From assembly GCF_003610555.1 (NCBI RefSeq), contig NZ_RAPQ01000012.1, forward strand, positions 248,001-312,000: a DNA stretch of 64,000 nt, given 5' to 3'. The stretch's first letter is position 1, and every line of letters begins with the position of its first letter. Shown piece by piece: positions 37,170-47,074 of the stretch. Source of the stretch: Marinifilum flexuosum (lineage in GTDB: Bacteria > Bacteroidota > Bacteroidia > Bacteroidales > Marinifilaceae). Below the pieces are notes generated by a model, which made no database searches, had not been told where the DNA came from, and was given only the letters and a program-made list of their open reading frames with translations. A program made the translations under genes and the position numbers.

Positions 37170-39326
37170 CTATCCGATAATGTTATTTTTCATGTAAATT
37201 TTCTTGTATTCTTCAATATAGCCATAAGAAATGTCATCGATTCTTAACTCTCCTTTTGTGATATGTCCTAATGTCGAAAATGGCAAACCACTTTCCATCA
37301 TCATGTCAACAAATTCGTTTTCATTTTCCATTGATACTGAAACTACAACTCTACCCTGAGCTTCGCCAAATAAGAAGGCATCCATACGAACTTCGGCAGG
37401 CGAAGTAATATCAAAACCTAATCCAAGCGGCATCGACGACTCGATTAGATTAAAGAACAATCCCCCACGCTCAACACTGTGAGCAGAACAAATCAGCTTA
37501 GTCTCTATTAATTTAGCTACCGTTTCATTAATTGCTTTTTCATCCTCAATATTGAAAAACGGAATACCCACCTGACACTTTTGGTGATAAGAACACAAAT
37601 ACTCTGAACCCGATATGTCATTTCTTGATTTACCAATTAAGAAAATCATTTCACCTTTATTTCTAAAAATATATGACATATGATTCCCCTTATTCGGCAA
37701 TGCTCCCATCATGGCAATAACTGGGGTAGGATTTATGGCTTTTCGCTTTCCTAAAACAGAACTTTCGTTGTAAAAACTTACATTTCCACCAACCACAGGA
37801 GTTTCGAAGTAAGAACTTGCTTTTGCGATTCCTTTTATTGTTGCCACAAATTGAGAATAAACATTCTCCTCAAGCGGACTTCCAAAGTTCAAGCAATCAT
37901 TTATTGCTAATGGCTTTCCTCCCGAACAAACTATTCGCCTAGCAGCACGTGCAATATTAATTTGTGCTCCTATGTATGCATTATTAAGAGAGTACACCGA
38001 GTTACCAGATACCGTAAAACAAACAGCTTTCTTATCATTTCCAAAAAATGTGATTTGAGCATCGGATGGTGAGTTATCTCTGTCCTCTATACTTCTTTGA
38101 AGATGCTCCTTAATTACAAGGTTAGGATTGTTCACCATTTTATTAATTACTTTCCAGTAATTATCAGGTTCTGGAATGGTTTCAAGATAATCTATAGCAT
38201 CAGCCTGAGCTAAATCATGAAATTTACGATCTGTTTGTGGAGATCCAAATCCCATCACCAAATCTCTTGCATTTACTTCAGCTACCATTTTGGAACTCTC
38301 AAAAAACCTTATGGATTTATTACTTGTTAATGCTCCTATTTCCTCACAAACTACACTGTAATCTTCGAATATTTTCTTAATTAGAGCCGTATTCTTCTTG
38401 TCTGCTACCAACAAGAATCGCTCCTGTGTTCTCGACAATAACACTTCCTCAAGATTAATTCCATTCTGACTTAGAGGTATTTTATTTAAATCAAGATCGA
38501 TTCCTGTTTGGGCATGAGCACTTATAACAGCACATGAATTAATGATACCTGCCATATCCATATTTTCCACTCTTACCAGAGCATCCTGTTCGTTAAGTTT
38601 CAGAATAGCTTCGGTTAACGAATTTCCAAGATCCGGATTTCCTTTTGGAATTGTAAAACTCTCATTTTGTCCAAACACCCCTTCTGAACCGGTTGGGTTT
38701 CCAGCTATGAACAACGCTTGACCAGCTTCCAGTTTTCTATTGAAAAGAAGTTTGTCTTTTGAAACAAGTCCTGCCACCATTACATTTACAATGGGGTTTG
38801 TATCATATGATGAATTATAAAATATTTCGCTTCCAATATCTTCTATATAGAGAACATTTGAATAATCATTTATTCCCTTAATGATTTCATTCATCAACCA
38901 TTTTGTTCTATCAAGAGTAGAATCGCCAAAACGTAACGAATTGAGAATAATTTGCGGTTTGGCACCAAGGGATACAATGTCTCTGCAAACATCACCAACA
39001 CATGTAGCAGAACCCTGATATGGATCAATACCAGAAGGGTGATTGTGTGTTCCCATTTTGAATACACAATATTCTCCATTCCCTAAATCAACAACTCCCG
39101 CACTCGATTCTCTTGCACCTGAAATAATATTTTCACCTTTGTTAGGCAACGAGGATATCCATGAAACAGAACTTTTGTAAGACAGGTTCTCTGACCACAT
39201 AACAGAATAAATCTGTAGTTCTAATAAATTAGGGTTTCGACCTAAACTCTCTACGATCTTATCGTATGATTCTTTATCTATGCCAAGATCTTCGGCAACC
39301 TGAACTGATACGTCGTGTTTTTCCAT
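37170..39326 (-). CDS. Divergent PurL-like (FGAM synthase/AIR-synthase family) protein
   Basis: Protein of 718 residues with the two AIRS-type halves of small PurL (FGAM synthase synthetase subunit, about 720-740 residues) and no glutaminase domain. Conserved pieces remain: THNHPSGIDPYQGSAT at 93-108, NCLNFG-like DCLNFGSP and GNVSFYNES. Several active-site positions of standard PurL differ: WSEHCSYK reads WSENLSYK (Asn47, Leu48), the ESHNHP glutamate is Gly92, the SES(Q)ER stretch reads SRTQER, and AHDxSDGG reads AHSVERGG. No purS or purQ is beside it. It may be a paralogue with another or lost activity. Bacteroidetes usually have a fused ~1230-residue PurL for purine synthesis. Confidence 0.75.
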   Translation of the reverse strand: MEKHDVSVQVAEDLGIDKESYDKIVESLGRNPNLLELQIYSVMWSENLSYKSSVSWISSLPNKGENIISGARESSAGVVDLGNGEYCVFKMGTHNHPSGIDPYQGSATCVGDVCRDIVSLGAKPQIILNSLRFGDSTLDRTKWLMNEIIKGINDYSNVLYIEDIGSEIFYNSSYDTNPIVNVMVAGLVSKDKLLFNRKLEAGQALFIAGNPTGSEGVFGQNESFTIPKGNPDLGNSLTEAILKLNEQDALVRVENMDMAGIINSCAVISAHAQTGIDLDLNKIPLSQNGINLEEVLLSRTQERFLLVADKKNTALIKKIFEDYSVVCEEIGALTSNKSIRFFESSKMVAEVNARDLVMGFGSPQTDRKFHDLAQADAIDYLETIPEPDNYWKVINKMVNNPNLVIKEHLQRSIEDRDNSPSDAQITFFGNDKKAVCFTVSGNSVYSLNNAYIGAQINIARAARRIVCSGGKPLAINDCLNFGSPLEENVYSQFVATIKGIAKASSYFETPVVGGNVSFYNESSVLGKRKAINPTPVIAMMGALPNKGNHMSYIFRNKGEMIFLIGKSRNDISGSEYLCSYHQKCQVGIPFFNIEDEKAINETVAKLIETKLICSAHSVERGGLFFNLIESSMPLGLGFDITSPAEVRMDAFLFGEAQGRVVVSVSMENENEFVDMMMESGLPFSTLGHITKGELRIDDISYGYIEEYKKIYMKNNIIG

Positions 39327-39481
39327 GGTGCAAGCTTATTGGTGATGAATATTTTAAATTTAAAAAAAATAAGATAGGAACACGAATTATCGCCTTAGTT
39401 TTTACCTTTACAACTCCAAGAAAAGATTGATTGTAAATTACAATCACAACAACAAAACAATATTAATATCACAAATACAAA

Positions 39482-40240
39482 ATGACTAAAATAGCTTTTA
39501 TAACAGGCGCTACAGCAGGCATCGGTGAAGCTTGTGCTAAAAAAATGGCAAAAGTGGGATACGACCTCATTATTTCTGGAAGAAGAGAAGAAAATTTAAA
39601 CCAATTAGAAGAGGAAATTCTGAAAGAGTATCAATGTAATATCTATAAATTAGTTTTGGATGTAAGACAACAAAAAGAGGTTTTCGAAGTAATCAATAGC
39701 TTACCTGAGGAATGGAAAAAGATTGACCTTTTGGTAAACAATGCTGGATTGGCAGTGGGCGTTTCGGCACTACAAGATGGCGTTATTGATGATTGGGAAA
39801 GAATGATTGATACTAACATTAAGGGATTACTTTACATTACCAAAGCTGTAAGTCCTTTGATGATAGAAAGAAAACAAGGTCATATCATAAATATTACTTC
39901 AATTGCAGGAAAAGAAGTATATCCAGGAGGAAATGTTTATTGCGCCACAAAACATGCAGCAGATGCCTTAACCAAAGGGATGAGAATCGATATGCTTCCT
40001 CATAACATCAAAGTTACCTCGATTGCTCCGGGTATGGTTGAAACAGAATTCTCCATTGTTCGATTTAAAGGAGATAAAGATAAAGCAGACCAGGTTTATA
40101 ATGGTTTTACCCCATTATATGCGGAAGACATTGCTGATACAGTAGAGTTTATTGCAACTCGTCCTGCTCACGTGAACATTAACGATATTCTTATCATGCC
40201 AACAGCCCAAGCTTCAGCAAGAGATGTTGTGCGCAACTAA
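39482..40240 (+). CDS. Short-chain dehydrogenase/reductase (YdfG-like)
   Basis: Classical SDR of 252 residues. Cofactor motif TGATAGIG at 8-15 with SGRREE after strand 2 (Arg34/Arg35 favour NADP), NNAG at 86-89, and catalytic Ser140, Tyr153 and Lys157 (YCATK). The closest named relatives are 3-hydroxy-acid (serine) dehydrogenases of the YdfG type, judging by SVAPGMVETEFS-like C-terminal segment. The gene is divergent from the PurL-like gene and its stop overlaps that of the convergent gene by four bases. Confidence 0.92.
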   Translation: MTKIAFITGATAGIGEACAKKMAKVGYDLIISGRREENLNQLEEEILKEYQCNIYKLVLDVRQQKEVFEVINSLPEEWKKIDLLVNNAGLAVGVSALQDGVIDDWERMIDTNIKGLLYITKAVSPLMIERKQGHIINITSIAGKEVYPGGNVYCATKHAADALTKGMRIDMLPHNIKVTSIAPGMVETEFSIVRFKGDKDKADQVYNGFTPLYAEDIADTVEFIATRPAHVNINDILIMPTAQASARDVVRN

Positions 40241-40887
40241 TAAGTACACGAAATTTCTTCGGATTCGATGATCCAACGACCGGGAATAAACTGTTTTGAT
40301 TTTATATGAATGGTCTTAGCTAGTTGATCGCCCGTAACGGCAAGAATTCGATTCATTTTTCCGATAAATAAAAACTTAAAATTTCGGCTGATCCAGGCAG
40401 CAAAGCTTTCGAACAGCCGGAATTCTTTCCTTCCTCCATAAATTACAGATGGTCGGTAAATGGTAACCGATTCAAATTCCAGAGAGTTGATAAAACATTC
40501 GGCCTCGCCTTTAACTCTTTGATAGAAAAAATAGGATTCTGTACTAGCTCCTATCGCACTAATTAAATGAAAGTTACCAATCTCCTTTTCTTCGCAAACC
40601 TTAGCAAACTTTGTAATGTATTCATAATCGATCATTCTGAAATTTTCTTTTGTTTGAGCTTTTTTTATTGTTGTTCCAATACAACAAAATGCCACATCAA
40701 TTTCAGAAGGAATTTGTTCTGAAGTAAAAGATTCAAAATCTATTATAATCTGTTCCAACTTTGGATGATTAATAGATAATTTCTTTCTGACCAAAGCATA
40801 AACTTTTGTATAATCTTGATCAAACAAAATACGTTTTAGTAATTTTTCTCCAGTAAATCCTGAAGCACCACTCACAATTGCCTTCAT
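40237..40887 (-). CDS. NAD(P)-binding epimerase-like protein (TIP30/YbjT type)
   Basis: Atypical short-chain reductase of 216 residues with the N-terminal motif SGASGFTG at 6-13 and a Tyr-x-x-x-Lys (YQRVK) in the middle, like the HTATIP2/TIP30 and YbjT groups. The FCCIGTT segment follows strand 4. The substrate is unknown; the fold may serve as an NAD(P)H sensor or reductase. The minus-strand stop TAG overlaps the plus-strand SDR stop TAA (40237-40240). It lies after the kinase gene, beyond a terminator. Confidence 0.82.
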   Translation of the reverse strand: MKAIVSGASGFTGEKLLKRILFDQDYTKVYALVRKKLSINHPKLEQIIIDFESFTSEQIPSEIDVAFCCIGTTIKKAQTKENFRMIDYEYITKFAKVCEEKEIGNFHLISAIGASTESYFFYQRVKGEAECFINSLEFESVTIYRPSVIYGGRKEFRLFESFAAWISRNFKFLFIGKMNRILAVTGDQLAKTIHIKSKQFIPGRWIIESEEISCTY

Positions 40888-40960
40888 AATACAATAATTT
40901 CAGATGTTTGGCTCTCTTCTAAAGACAAGTTACGGCTTTCACGATAAAATCAAAAACACG

Positions 40961-40987
40961 AAAAGGTTTTTGCTGACACAAAAACCT
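40961..40987 (-). terminator. Terminator of the hybrid kinase gene
   Basis: A 9-bp perfect stem AGGTTTTTG/CAAAAACCT (40964-40972 with 40979-40987), loop of 6, then TTT on the minus strand; about 27 bases past the kinase stop. Confidence 0.65.
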
Positions 40988-41013
40988 CTCCCATTATATT
41001 TAACCTATTTGTA

Positions 41014-44000
41014 TTACTTGATAAATGATTTTATTTTTTCTAACAACAGTTCCTTTTTAATTGGTTTTGAAAGATAATCATCGCAGCCAATTTCAAGAGC
41101 TTTATCTTTATCACCATTCATAGCATAAGCTGTTTGAGCTATAATTGTTAGATTTGGATTGATCTTTTTAATTTCAATAGTTGCTTGCATACCATCTACT
41201 TCCGGCATTCTCATATCCATTAATACTAAATCGATATCACTTTTCTCTTTACAAATACGAATGGCTTCAGCACCATTTTCAGCCCGTATAACTTTGTACT
41301 TGTTTCTTTTTAAAATTGTCTCAATCAATCTATAATTAGAAAGCTCATCTTCTGCAACTAATATGGTTGGAATATGATTCACCTCTACTTTTGGCAATTC
41401 CGTCTGCATGATTTCTTCTTTTGAAAGAACACAATCCAGTATCAATGTAAATGTAGATCCTTTATTTGGTTCAGATTCAACTTCAATCTTTCCACCAAGC
41501 ATGTCCATTATTTTTTTTGAAATTGCCAAACCCATTCCAGTACCTCCAAAAGTTCTGGTAATTGAATCATCTACCTGACGAAACTTATCGAAAATTATAT
41601 CCTTCTTATCTTTCTCTATCCCAACACCAGTATCCCTAACGTAAAGCTTTAATTTTTCACCATCAACAAAATATCCAAACTCAACTGATCCTTCATTGGT
41701 AAACTTCAATCCATTTTTAAACAAATTCATTACCACCTGCATAAGTCTATGAAAATCGTTACGAACCAGAATTTTTGAATATCTTTTATCTCCAGTAAAT
41801 TTTAAAGTCAATCGTTCTTTATTTTCCAATATCTGTTTTTTCGCTGCCAATTTTTTTGCCTCACATAAAAAATTAGCCATCAAAAACTCTTCTTCCACTT
41901 TTTTAATATTTCCCGATTCAATCATCGTAAAGTTTAAGATGTCCTCTATAACCTCAAGTAATTGGTTCCCACTTTTATTTATTAATTGTACAAATTCCAA
42001 TATTTCTTCAATACTCATGGAATCATTACACAAGTTCGAAAATCCGATTACCGCATTTAATGGTGTTCTTAACTCATGAGAAACATTTGCCATAAAAGCC
42101 GACTTCATTCTGTCTGATTCTTCAGCCTTATTTTTTGCTTCTAATAAATCTTTCTCTATTTTTTTACTTTCCGTTATGTCTTCTTTGGTAGCCATATAAT
42201 GAGTTATCCTTCCAAACTCATCTTTAATTGCAGAAAAATTGGCTCGCTCCCAATATAATTCCTTATTTTTTTTAACATTTAAAAACTCACAATTCCATTC
42301 TTCTCCATTTTTCAAATGTTCCCACATTTGCTTGTATACATCCTGAGGGGTAAATCCTGATTTCAGTATTCGAGGATTTTTCCCTATTACCTCTTCAGCA
42401 CTATATCCAGATATTTGACTGAACTTAGGATTTACATATTCAATATCTCCATCTCTATTAGTAATGACTATTGAAGCAGGACTTTGTTCCATGGAGCGAT
42501 GCAATGTTTTTAGCTCCATTTCTCGTTTTTTTCTTTTAACCCCCAAAGCAATCTGTACCGAAATAATTTCTAATAACTTTAAAGTATCTGGGTCAAGATT
42601 TGATGAACATGTATACGATGAAACTCCAAAAACTCCTAGAACAAGATCATTATCTATTAGAGGAAAACCAATCCATCGCTTTGGAATTTCATCCAAAGAC
42701 AAACCATTTACTTCAACAATTTCTTTTATTTGGTTTTCATCAAGATTTAACTTTTTTTTCCTTCGAATTGCAGTAAAACTAATTGATTCTGAGAAACTCA
42801 ACCTATCATATTTAAAGGATTTCTGACCAAAAGAACGCAAAGATCTATTGGTTGGTGAAATTAAATCTAGAAACATCTTACCATTACCCACAATAGGTTG
42901 TAACAAATCACCTATACTATGAACCAATTCCACCTGACTTAAAGAAGAATTCAGAATATCCGTGATCCCATAAATTATCTGCTCCTGCTTTTGCTTCCAT
43001 ACCTCTTCAGTTACGTTACGGTAAATAGCATATACCGCAACTTTCTCCTTATCAAGAAATATTGGCTTTCCCGTTACCTGTACATGAATTTGTTTTCCAT
43101 ACTTGGTTTGGCGCACCGTAGTGAATTCCAATACTTGTCCTAAAGAAGCTTGTTTTGTATATTTTTTTCCCTCTTCTTTAAAGTTTTCAGGAACAATTAA
43201 ATCATTAATTTTTTCTGACAATGCCTCATCCAAAGTATATTCAAATAATTTTTCGAATTCTTTATTTACTCTTATCACCCTATCTTCATTATCAAGAATC
43301 ACAATTGCATCTGGTGAATTTTCAAATAAATTCTCAAAAAAAGTTTTTTGAACTCGAATTTCATTCGTGGCTTTCTTATTCTTCTCTACTTCATTTCGCA
43401 ATTCATAACTCATCTCAAATTGAGACTCAATTCCCTTTGCAAAACGTATGGATTTTTCGATATTCTCTTCGATTTCCTCTCGAGAAAGAACTTTTAGCAA
43501 GCTAGCCTCTACTGCTTCTTCATTGGTTAATTTTTCACCACTAGCAATCTTAACAGCTATTGGATCATTCTCTTCAACAAATTGCCCATACACAAAATAT
43601 CCATAAAGTTCCCCACTAATTTTAACCGGAACAAAAACACCTCTGGCATGCGGCCCATATACAATCTCAATACAAGCATCTTCTCGCTCGCTTTTCATCT
43701 CTGAAATTTTTCTAAAAAGACTCTCTCCATCTTTAATCAGGCCTCCATTGAAAAGTGTCATAGCATTGCAGCTGCAACTGTTCACAAATTTGTCTTCAAA
43801 ATTCATTAACAAACAAGGACATTCACTTAACTCCGAAAAAACGTTAAGCATCATTAAAAGACTATTCGGATTTTGAATATCTCTAAAATGATCAAGATTG
43901 CTCTTACTCATTTCTTTTTTATCAAATTTGTACAGGGAATTGCTAGGATCTCGAGATAAATTTTTAGTCATAAAATTTTCATAGATAAGGTTCAGGATAT

Positions 44001-44031
44001 GTATACTGATTTTGGTCAGAATTGTTCGCAT
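41014..44031 (-). CDS. Hybrid sensor histidine kinase/response regulator
   Basis: Soluble 1005-residue hybrid kinase, with no convincing membrane helix. Domains in order: a Cys-containing sensory region (about 55-205) that resembles PocR-like domains (ECPCLLMN, NSCSCNAM), PAS (about 230-345), GAF (about 355-500), PAS plus PAC (about 505-625), HisKA with phospho-acceptor His652 in FMANVSHELRTPLN, HATPase_c with GTGMGLAISKKIMDMLGG, and receiver with phospho-acceptor Asp939 (LVLMDMRMP) and C-terminal Lys (YLSKP). Start codon unsettled: alternative Met21 and Met41 are in frame. No cognate regulator with DNA-binding domain is adjacent. Confidence 0.9.
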   Translation of the reverse strand: MRTILTKISIHILNLIYENFMTKNLSRDPSNSLYKFDKKEMSKSNLDHFRDIQNPNSLLMMLNVFSELSECPCLLMNFEDKFVNSCSCNAMTLFNGGLIKDGESLFRKISEMKSEREDACIEIVYGPHARGVFVPVKISGELYGYFVYGQFVEENDPIAVKIASGEKLTNEEAVEASLLKVLSREEIEENIEKSIRFAKGIESQFEMSYELRNEVEKNKKATNEIRVQKTFFENLFENSPDAIVILDNEDRVIRVNKEFEKLFEYTLDEALSEKINDLIVPENFKEEGKKYTKQASLGQVLEFTTVRQTKYGKQIHVQVTGKPIFLDKEKVAVYAIYRNVTEEVWKQKQEQIIYGITDILNSSLSQVELVHSIGDLLQPIVGNGKMFLDLISPTNRSLRSFGQKSFKYDRLSFSESISFTAIRRKKKLNLDENQIKEIVEVNGLSLDEIPKRWIGFPLIDNDLVLGVFGVSSYTCSSNLDPDTLKLLEIISVQIALGVKRKKREMELKTLHRSMEQSPASIVITNRDGDIEYVNPKFSQISGYSAEEVIGKNPRILKSGFTPQDVYKQMWEHLKNGEEWNCEFLNVKKNKELYWERANFSAIKDEFGRITHYMATKEDITESKKIEKDLLEAKNKAEESDRMKSAFMANVSHELRTPLNAVIGFSNLCNDSMSIEEILEFVQLINKSGNQLLEVIEDILNFTMIESGNIKKVEEEFLMANFLCEAKKLAAKKQILENKERLTLKFTGDKRYSKILVRNDFHRLMQVVMNLFKNGLKFTNEGSVEFGYFVDGEKLKLYVRDTGVGIEKDKKDIIFDKFRQVDDSITRTFGGTGMGLAISKKIMDMLGGKIEVESEPNKGSTFTLILDCVLSKEEIMQTELPKVEVNHIPTILVAEDELSNYRLIETILKRNKYKVIRAENGAEAIRICKEKSDIDLVLMDMRMPEVDGMQATIEIKKINPNLTIIAQTAYAMNGDKDKALEIGCDDYLSKPIKKELLLEKIKSFIK

Positions 44032-44168
44032 TTTTAATAAAAAAAATCACACCTCAAAAAGTATAAACACTATGTAAAACAAGACTTCCAACATTTTTAA
44101 AATAAACTATAAGTTCATATAATTATTAACTTAATATTACAATTCTCCTAACTAGTTTTTAAATCAAT

Positions 44169-44200
44169 TTTGGGCTCAGGCTAAAATTTTAATAAATTTG
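44169..44200 (+). promoter_or_regulatory. Promoter of the 186-residue membrane protein gene
   Basis: TTTG (44169-44172), 20 bases, then TAAATTTG (44193-44200), 20 bases before the ATG. This is a full match to the Bacteroidetes consensus and supports the gene and its start. Confidence 0.75.
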
Positions 44201-44220
44201 ACTATATCACATATAAAGTC

Positions 44221-44781
44221 ATGCAAAAACTTATAGGATTTAATATCAAGAGGAATAAAAAATTATTGGTGTCAGATATTATAAAATTTTACGAAGTAAG
44301 AGGTTATGAATTAATTGATGCCGATGCACACGGTATGACTTTTACACGCGGGAATATTTGGGGAAATATGACCTCCTTAAATCCCACCAAATGGAAAACA
44401 AAAGTGAATATTGAAATAATCAAAAAGGAAAGGATGGATTATAACATCTATGCAACCTATAAATTCACCACATCTGGATTTTTTCGAACTAAAATAGAAG
44501 ATAACTATTATAATGAAGAACTAAATGCCTTTTCTAAAGCAATAGAGAATTTCGATATTGATAGTGATTTGATAGAAACAATTATAGATAAAACCAACAA
44601 ATCAAATTTTCACTTACTTGCAAATTCTCTTTTACTGGGTATTCCAACTTCTCTATTAATCATTTTGACAATCAATAGTCTTATCAACAACACATTACCA
44701 ATTATTATTGCTTCAGCAATTACTGCAATTGCAATTATAGGTTTTTATGCAATTTTCGTAAAATTAAGGGGAAAAGCTTAA
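44221..44781 (+). CDS. Uncharacterised membrane protein with two C-terminal helices
   Basis: Hypothetical 186-residue protein I do not recognise. The first ~125 residues are a soluble, mixed alpha/beta region with many aromatic and charged residues. Two hydrophobic segments follow (about 134-154 and 158-180) with a short Asn-rich loop, so it looks like a small inner-membrane protein with a cytoplasmic N-terminus. It has its own promoter with short leader and stands alone. The upstream gene is the divergent hybrid kinase; a functional link is possible but unproven. Confidence 0.75.
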   Translation: MQKLIGFNIKRNKKLLVSDIIKFYEVRGYELIDADAHGMTFTRGNIWGNMTSLNPTKWKTKVNIEIIKKERMDYNIYATYKFTTSGFFRTKIEDNYYNEELNAFSKAIENFDIDSDLIETIIDKTNKSNFHLLANSLLLGIPTSLLIILTINSLINNTLPIIIASAITAIAIIGFYAIFVKLRGKA

Positions 44782-45009
44782 AAGTTTATTTTCAAAAGAT
44801 AATCAATTCATTGCTATACAAGAAGAAACAATACAGTCCAAGCTTTATTTTAATGCAAATATATATTTTTTTAAAACGTTTGCACTATGTTTTAAAACTT
44901 ATTTCAAACGTATGCGTAATTCAATCATTATTGATAGTTTTGACCTAACGATTAAAAAATCAAAGTACTGATAAGAATCGCGACTAATAATTTGAAGTTT
45001 GATGTTTAC

Positions 45010-45047
45010 AAAGACCGAGAAAATCTATTTTTTCGGTCTTTTGTTTT
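45010..45047 (+). terminator. Hairpin between convergent genes, probable terminator
   Basis: AAAGACCGA (45010-45018) pairs with TCGGTCTTT (45033-45041); T-rich tail TGTTTT on the plus strand. It could end transcription from the plus-strand gene 230 bases upstream, or act for the minus-strand gene whose stop is at 45046. The remaining gap (44782-45009) shows no gene. Confidence 0.55.
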
Positions 45048-46779
45048 AAAATCGACTTATAAAACCAAAGTGAATTTTAGCACTTCTTAAATCAAAACTC
45101 TGATTTTCTTGTTTACCTGAAGCATAGTTTAAACTAAAAACTCCTGCTTTTGTTGCAAAACTCAAACCAAACCCTACTCCAATTGGATAATCCTCTGTAC
45201 TACTGTCCAAAATTTCACTTTTATAGTAAGCTAAATCTGTAAACAAATAAAAACTCGTATTTCTTTCCGGAATAAATCGCAATTCATTGCTTACAATAGA
45301 ATACCTCGACGCCCTGAATGAAGCTTCATCAAATCCTCGCAGGCTGTTTAGACCACCAATTTTAAACAAATCATTTCCAAACAAATTATCTGATTTTAAA
45401 AATCCAGATTGATTTTTCACTCTATAACTGATCTTATTGCTCAGCGGAAAATTGATTTCTCCTTTCCATTTTATATTTAGAACCGAACTATTCAAATCAA
45501 TACCATTATAAAGGTGATCTGGAATTTTTCTGTTTTTTTTAATTTTATGCTTACCTATTCCTATTGAACTATTGAATTGCCATCCCCGTTTAGGATTAAA
45601 AGGATAATCCAAATTTGAATAATTAAATCCCACTCCTCCCATTTGTGTTTTTACATCGGCATAATCGGGCAATACAGTAATTCCACTTAAGTGTGAAGTA
45701 GATATTAATGAAGATGAATGGTATTCGTAATACAATTTTACATGACGATTCCCTTTTTGAAAAAGTTTAAAGCCAAAATTTAAATTGGTTGAAAGGTAAG
45801 TTGTATCCTGCTTGGAGAGTGTAAAATCAAAATCCAAGCCCATATTTCCTATCAAATATGGATGCATAAATCCAAGAGTTAAATCTTGACTTTTCGGATC
45901 TGCTTTTTTCCAGCTTAGTTTAATTTCTTCCCCAACTCGAAAAGCATTATTCAAAAGCAAATTGATTTCTCCCGTTACTGTCAAACTCTCATCATCATCC
46001 TGATCTGATTGCAAACCAAGAATTCCATCGAATCGATTTGAGGCTTCCCGATCCAAATAGGTATACAAAACTGCTTTATTCTTCACAAATTCAACCTCAG
46101 CCGGTTTAATTTCTCTACAAAAATTCAAATTATTAATTCTTGCAGATACTTTACTAAGGGTATTTTCACGATAAGGAGAATTGGGTGAAACATCCAGATA
46201 TTTCATTATAAACTCATTTCTCACTTTAAGTTTTCCTTTTAATTTTATACTATCCCATACAACAAATTTTCCTTTCTCTAAATTCCAGGTAACATCCAAT
46301 TTAGAGTTCCGAATATTAACACTATCGTTATAGATTTTCGCAAATGGATACCCTTTATTATTATATGTTTCTATAATTTTTTGCTGATATTTTGCCATCT
46401 CACTTAGCTGAATCCTTTTATGATTATATAATCTAAATGAAAAATTCATAGAATCTTTTTGATTAACTCCCTGGTGAGAGATGCGATTTAGAAAGTACTT
46501 GTCTCCAATATGAATAAAGGCCAATAACTTATCGTTTTTTGAAACCAGAGAATCCAAATTCGCTTCCAGATATCCAGCTTGCCTTGCCTTTTGTATTTTA
46601 TGGTCTAATTTGCTTAGAGCTGCATCCATGTCAGAATATTTCCCCTGAATTCGATACAACGACTTTGCAATACGTACAGAACCATTTTCTACAAATACAT
46701 TCAAATGAACTTTACGCTGGGATAATACTGTAATCCATCCTGTTAGAAGTAAAACTACAATAAGGATTACCTTTTTCAT
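45046..46779 (-). CDS. BamA/TamA-like outer-membrane barrel protein
   Basis: Omp85-superfamily protein of 578 residues from the start at 46779. The ATG is followed by a signal peptide (KKVILIVVLLLTGWITVLS) with probable cleavage before Gln20. In-frame upstream codons to 46824 add a sequence without signal-like character. The N-terminal part has POTRA-like beta-alpha-alpha-beta elements. The C-terminal barrel has FGNDLFKIGGLNSLRGFDEASF, the LRGF motif of the lid region, and an aromatic end (GFISRF). It is distinct from the lipoprotein TamL at 30.3 kb. Its role in assembly or secretion is unknown. Confidence 0.8.
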   Translation of the reverse strand: MKKVILIVVLLLTGWITVLSQRKVHLNVFVENGSVRIAKSLYRIQGKYSDMDAALSKLDHKIQKARQAGYLEANLDSLVSKNDKLLAFIHIGDKYFLNRISHQGVNQKDSMNFSFRLYNHKRIQLSEMAKYQQKIIETYNNKGYPFAKIYNDSVNIRNSKLDVTWNLEKGKFVVWDSIKLKGKLKVRNEFIMKYLDVSPNSPYRENTLSKVSARINNLNFCREIKPAEVEFVKNKAVLYTYLDREASNRFDGILGLQSDQDDDESLTVTGEINLLLNNAFRVGEEIKLSWKKADPKSQDLTLGFMHPYLIGNMGLDFDFTLSKQDTTYLSTNLNFGFKLFQKGNRHVKLYYEYHSSSLISTSHLSGITVLPDYADVKTQMGGVGFNYSNLDYPFNPKRGWQFNSSIGIGKHKIKKNRKIPDHLYNGIDLNSSVLNIKWKGEINFPLSNKISYRVKNQSGFLKSDNLFGNDLFKIGGLNSLRGFDEASFRASRYSIVSNELRFIPERNTSFYLFTDLAYYKSEILDSSTEDYPIGVGFGLSFATKAGVFSLNYASGKQENQSFDLRSAKIHFGFISRF

Positions 46780-46938
46780 ATTTATAATACTCACCAAATT
46801 ATATATAGACTTATTGATACACAATTTTTTAACACAACGAAATTACAAGCATAAGATTATAATTAACCACAATTAGAACTTTTTTTTATATCTTTTCCAA
46901 AATTTTTAAACTTAATCTCGATCATAAATTTATTCCCT

Positions 46939-47067
46939 ATGAAAAAAACACTTTATGCCATAGCCGTTATATTTCTTTTAGGATTATTTGCCAGTTCGTG
47001 TGCAGTTGACAAAAAATGCCCTGCATATACTAAGGCAGATACAAGCAATACACTAAAAAAAGCTTAA
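46939..47067 (+). CDS. Small lipoprotein, 42 residues
   Basis: A short gene reading MKKTLYAIAVIFLLGLFASSC and then AVDKKCPAYTKADTSNTLKKA. Lipobox FASSC gives acylation at Cys21, leaving a 22-residue mature lipopeptide with one further Cys (CPAY). A strong terminator starts eight bases past the stop, which supports expression. Tiny lipoproteins with a CPAY-like motif recur in Bacteroidetes as far as I recall; no function is known. It lies upstream of gapA but is a separate transcription unit. Confidence 0.75.
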   Translation: MKKTLYAIAVIFLLGLFASSCAVDKKCPAYTKADTSNTLKKA

Positions 47068-47074
47068 TCCTAAG

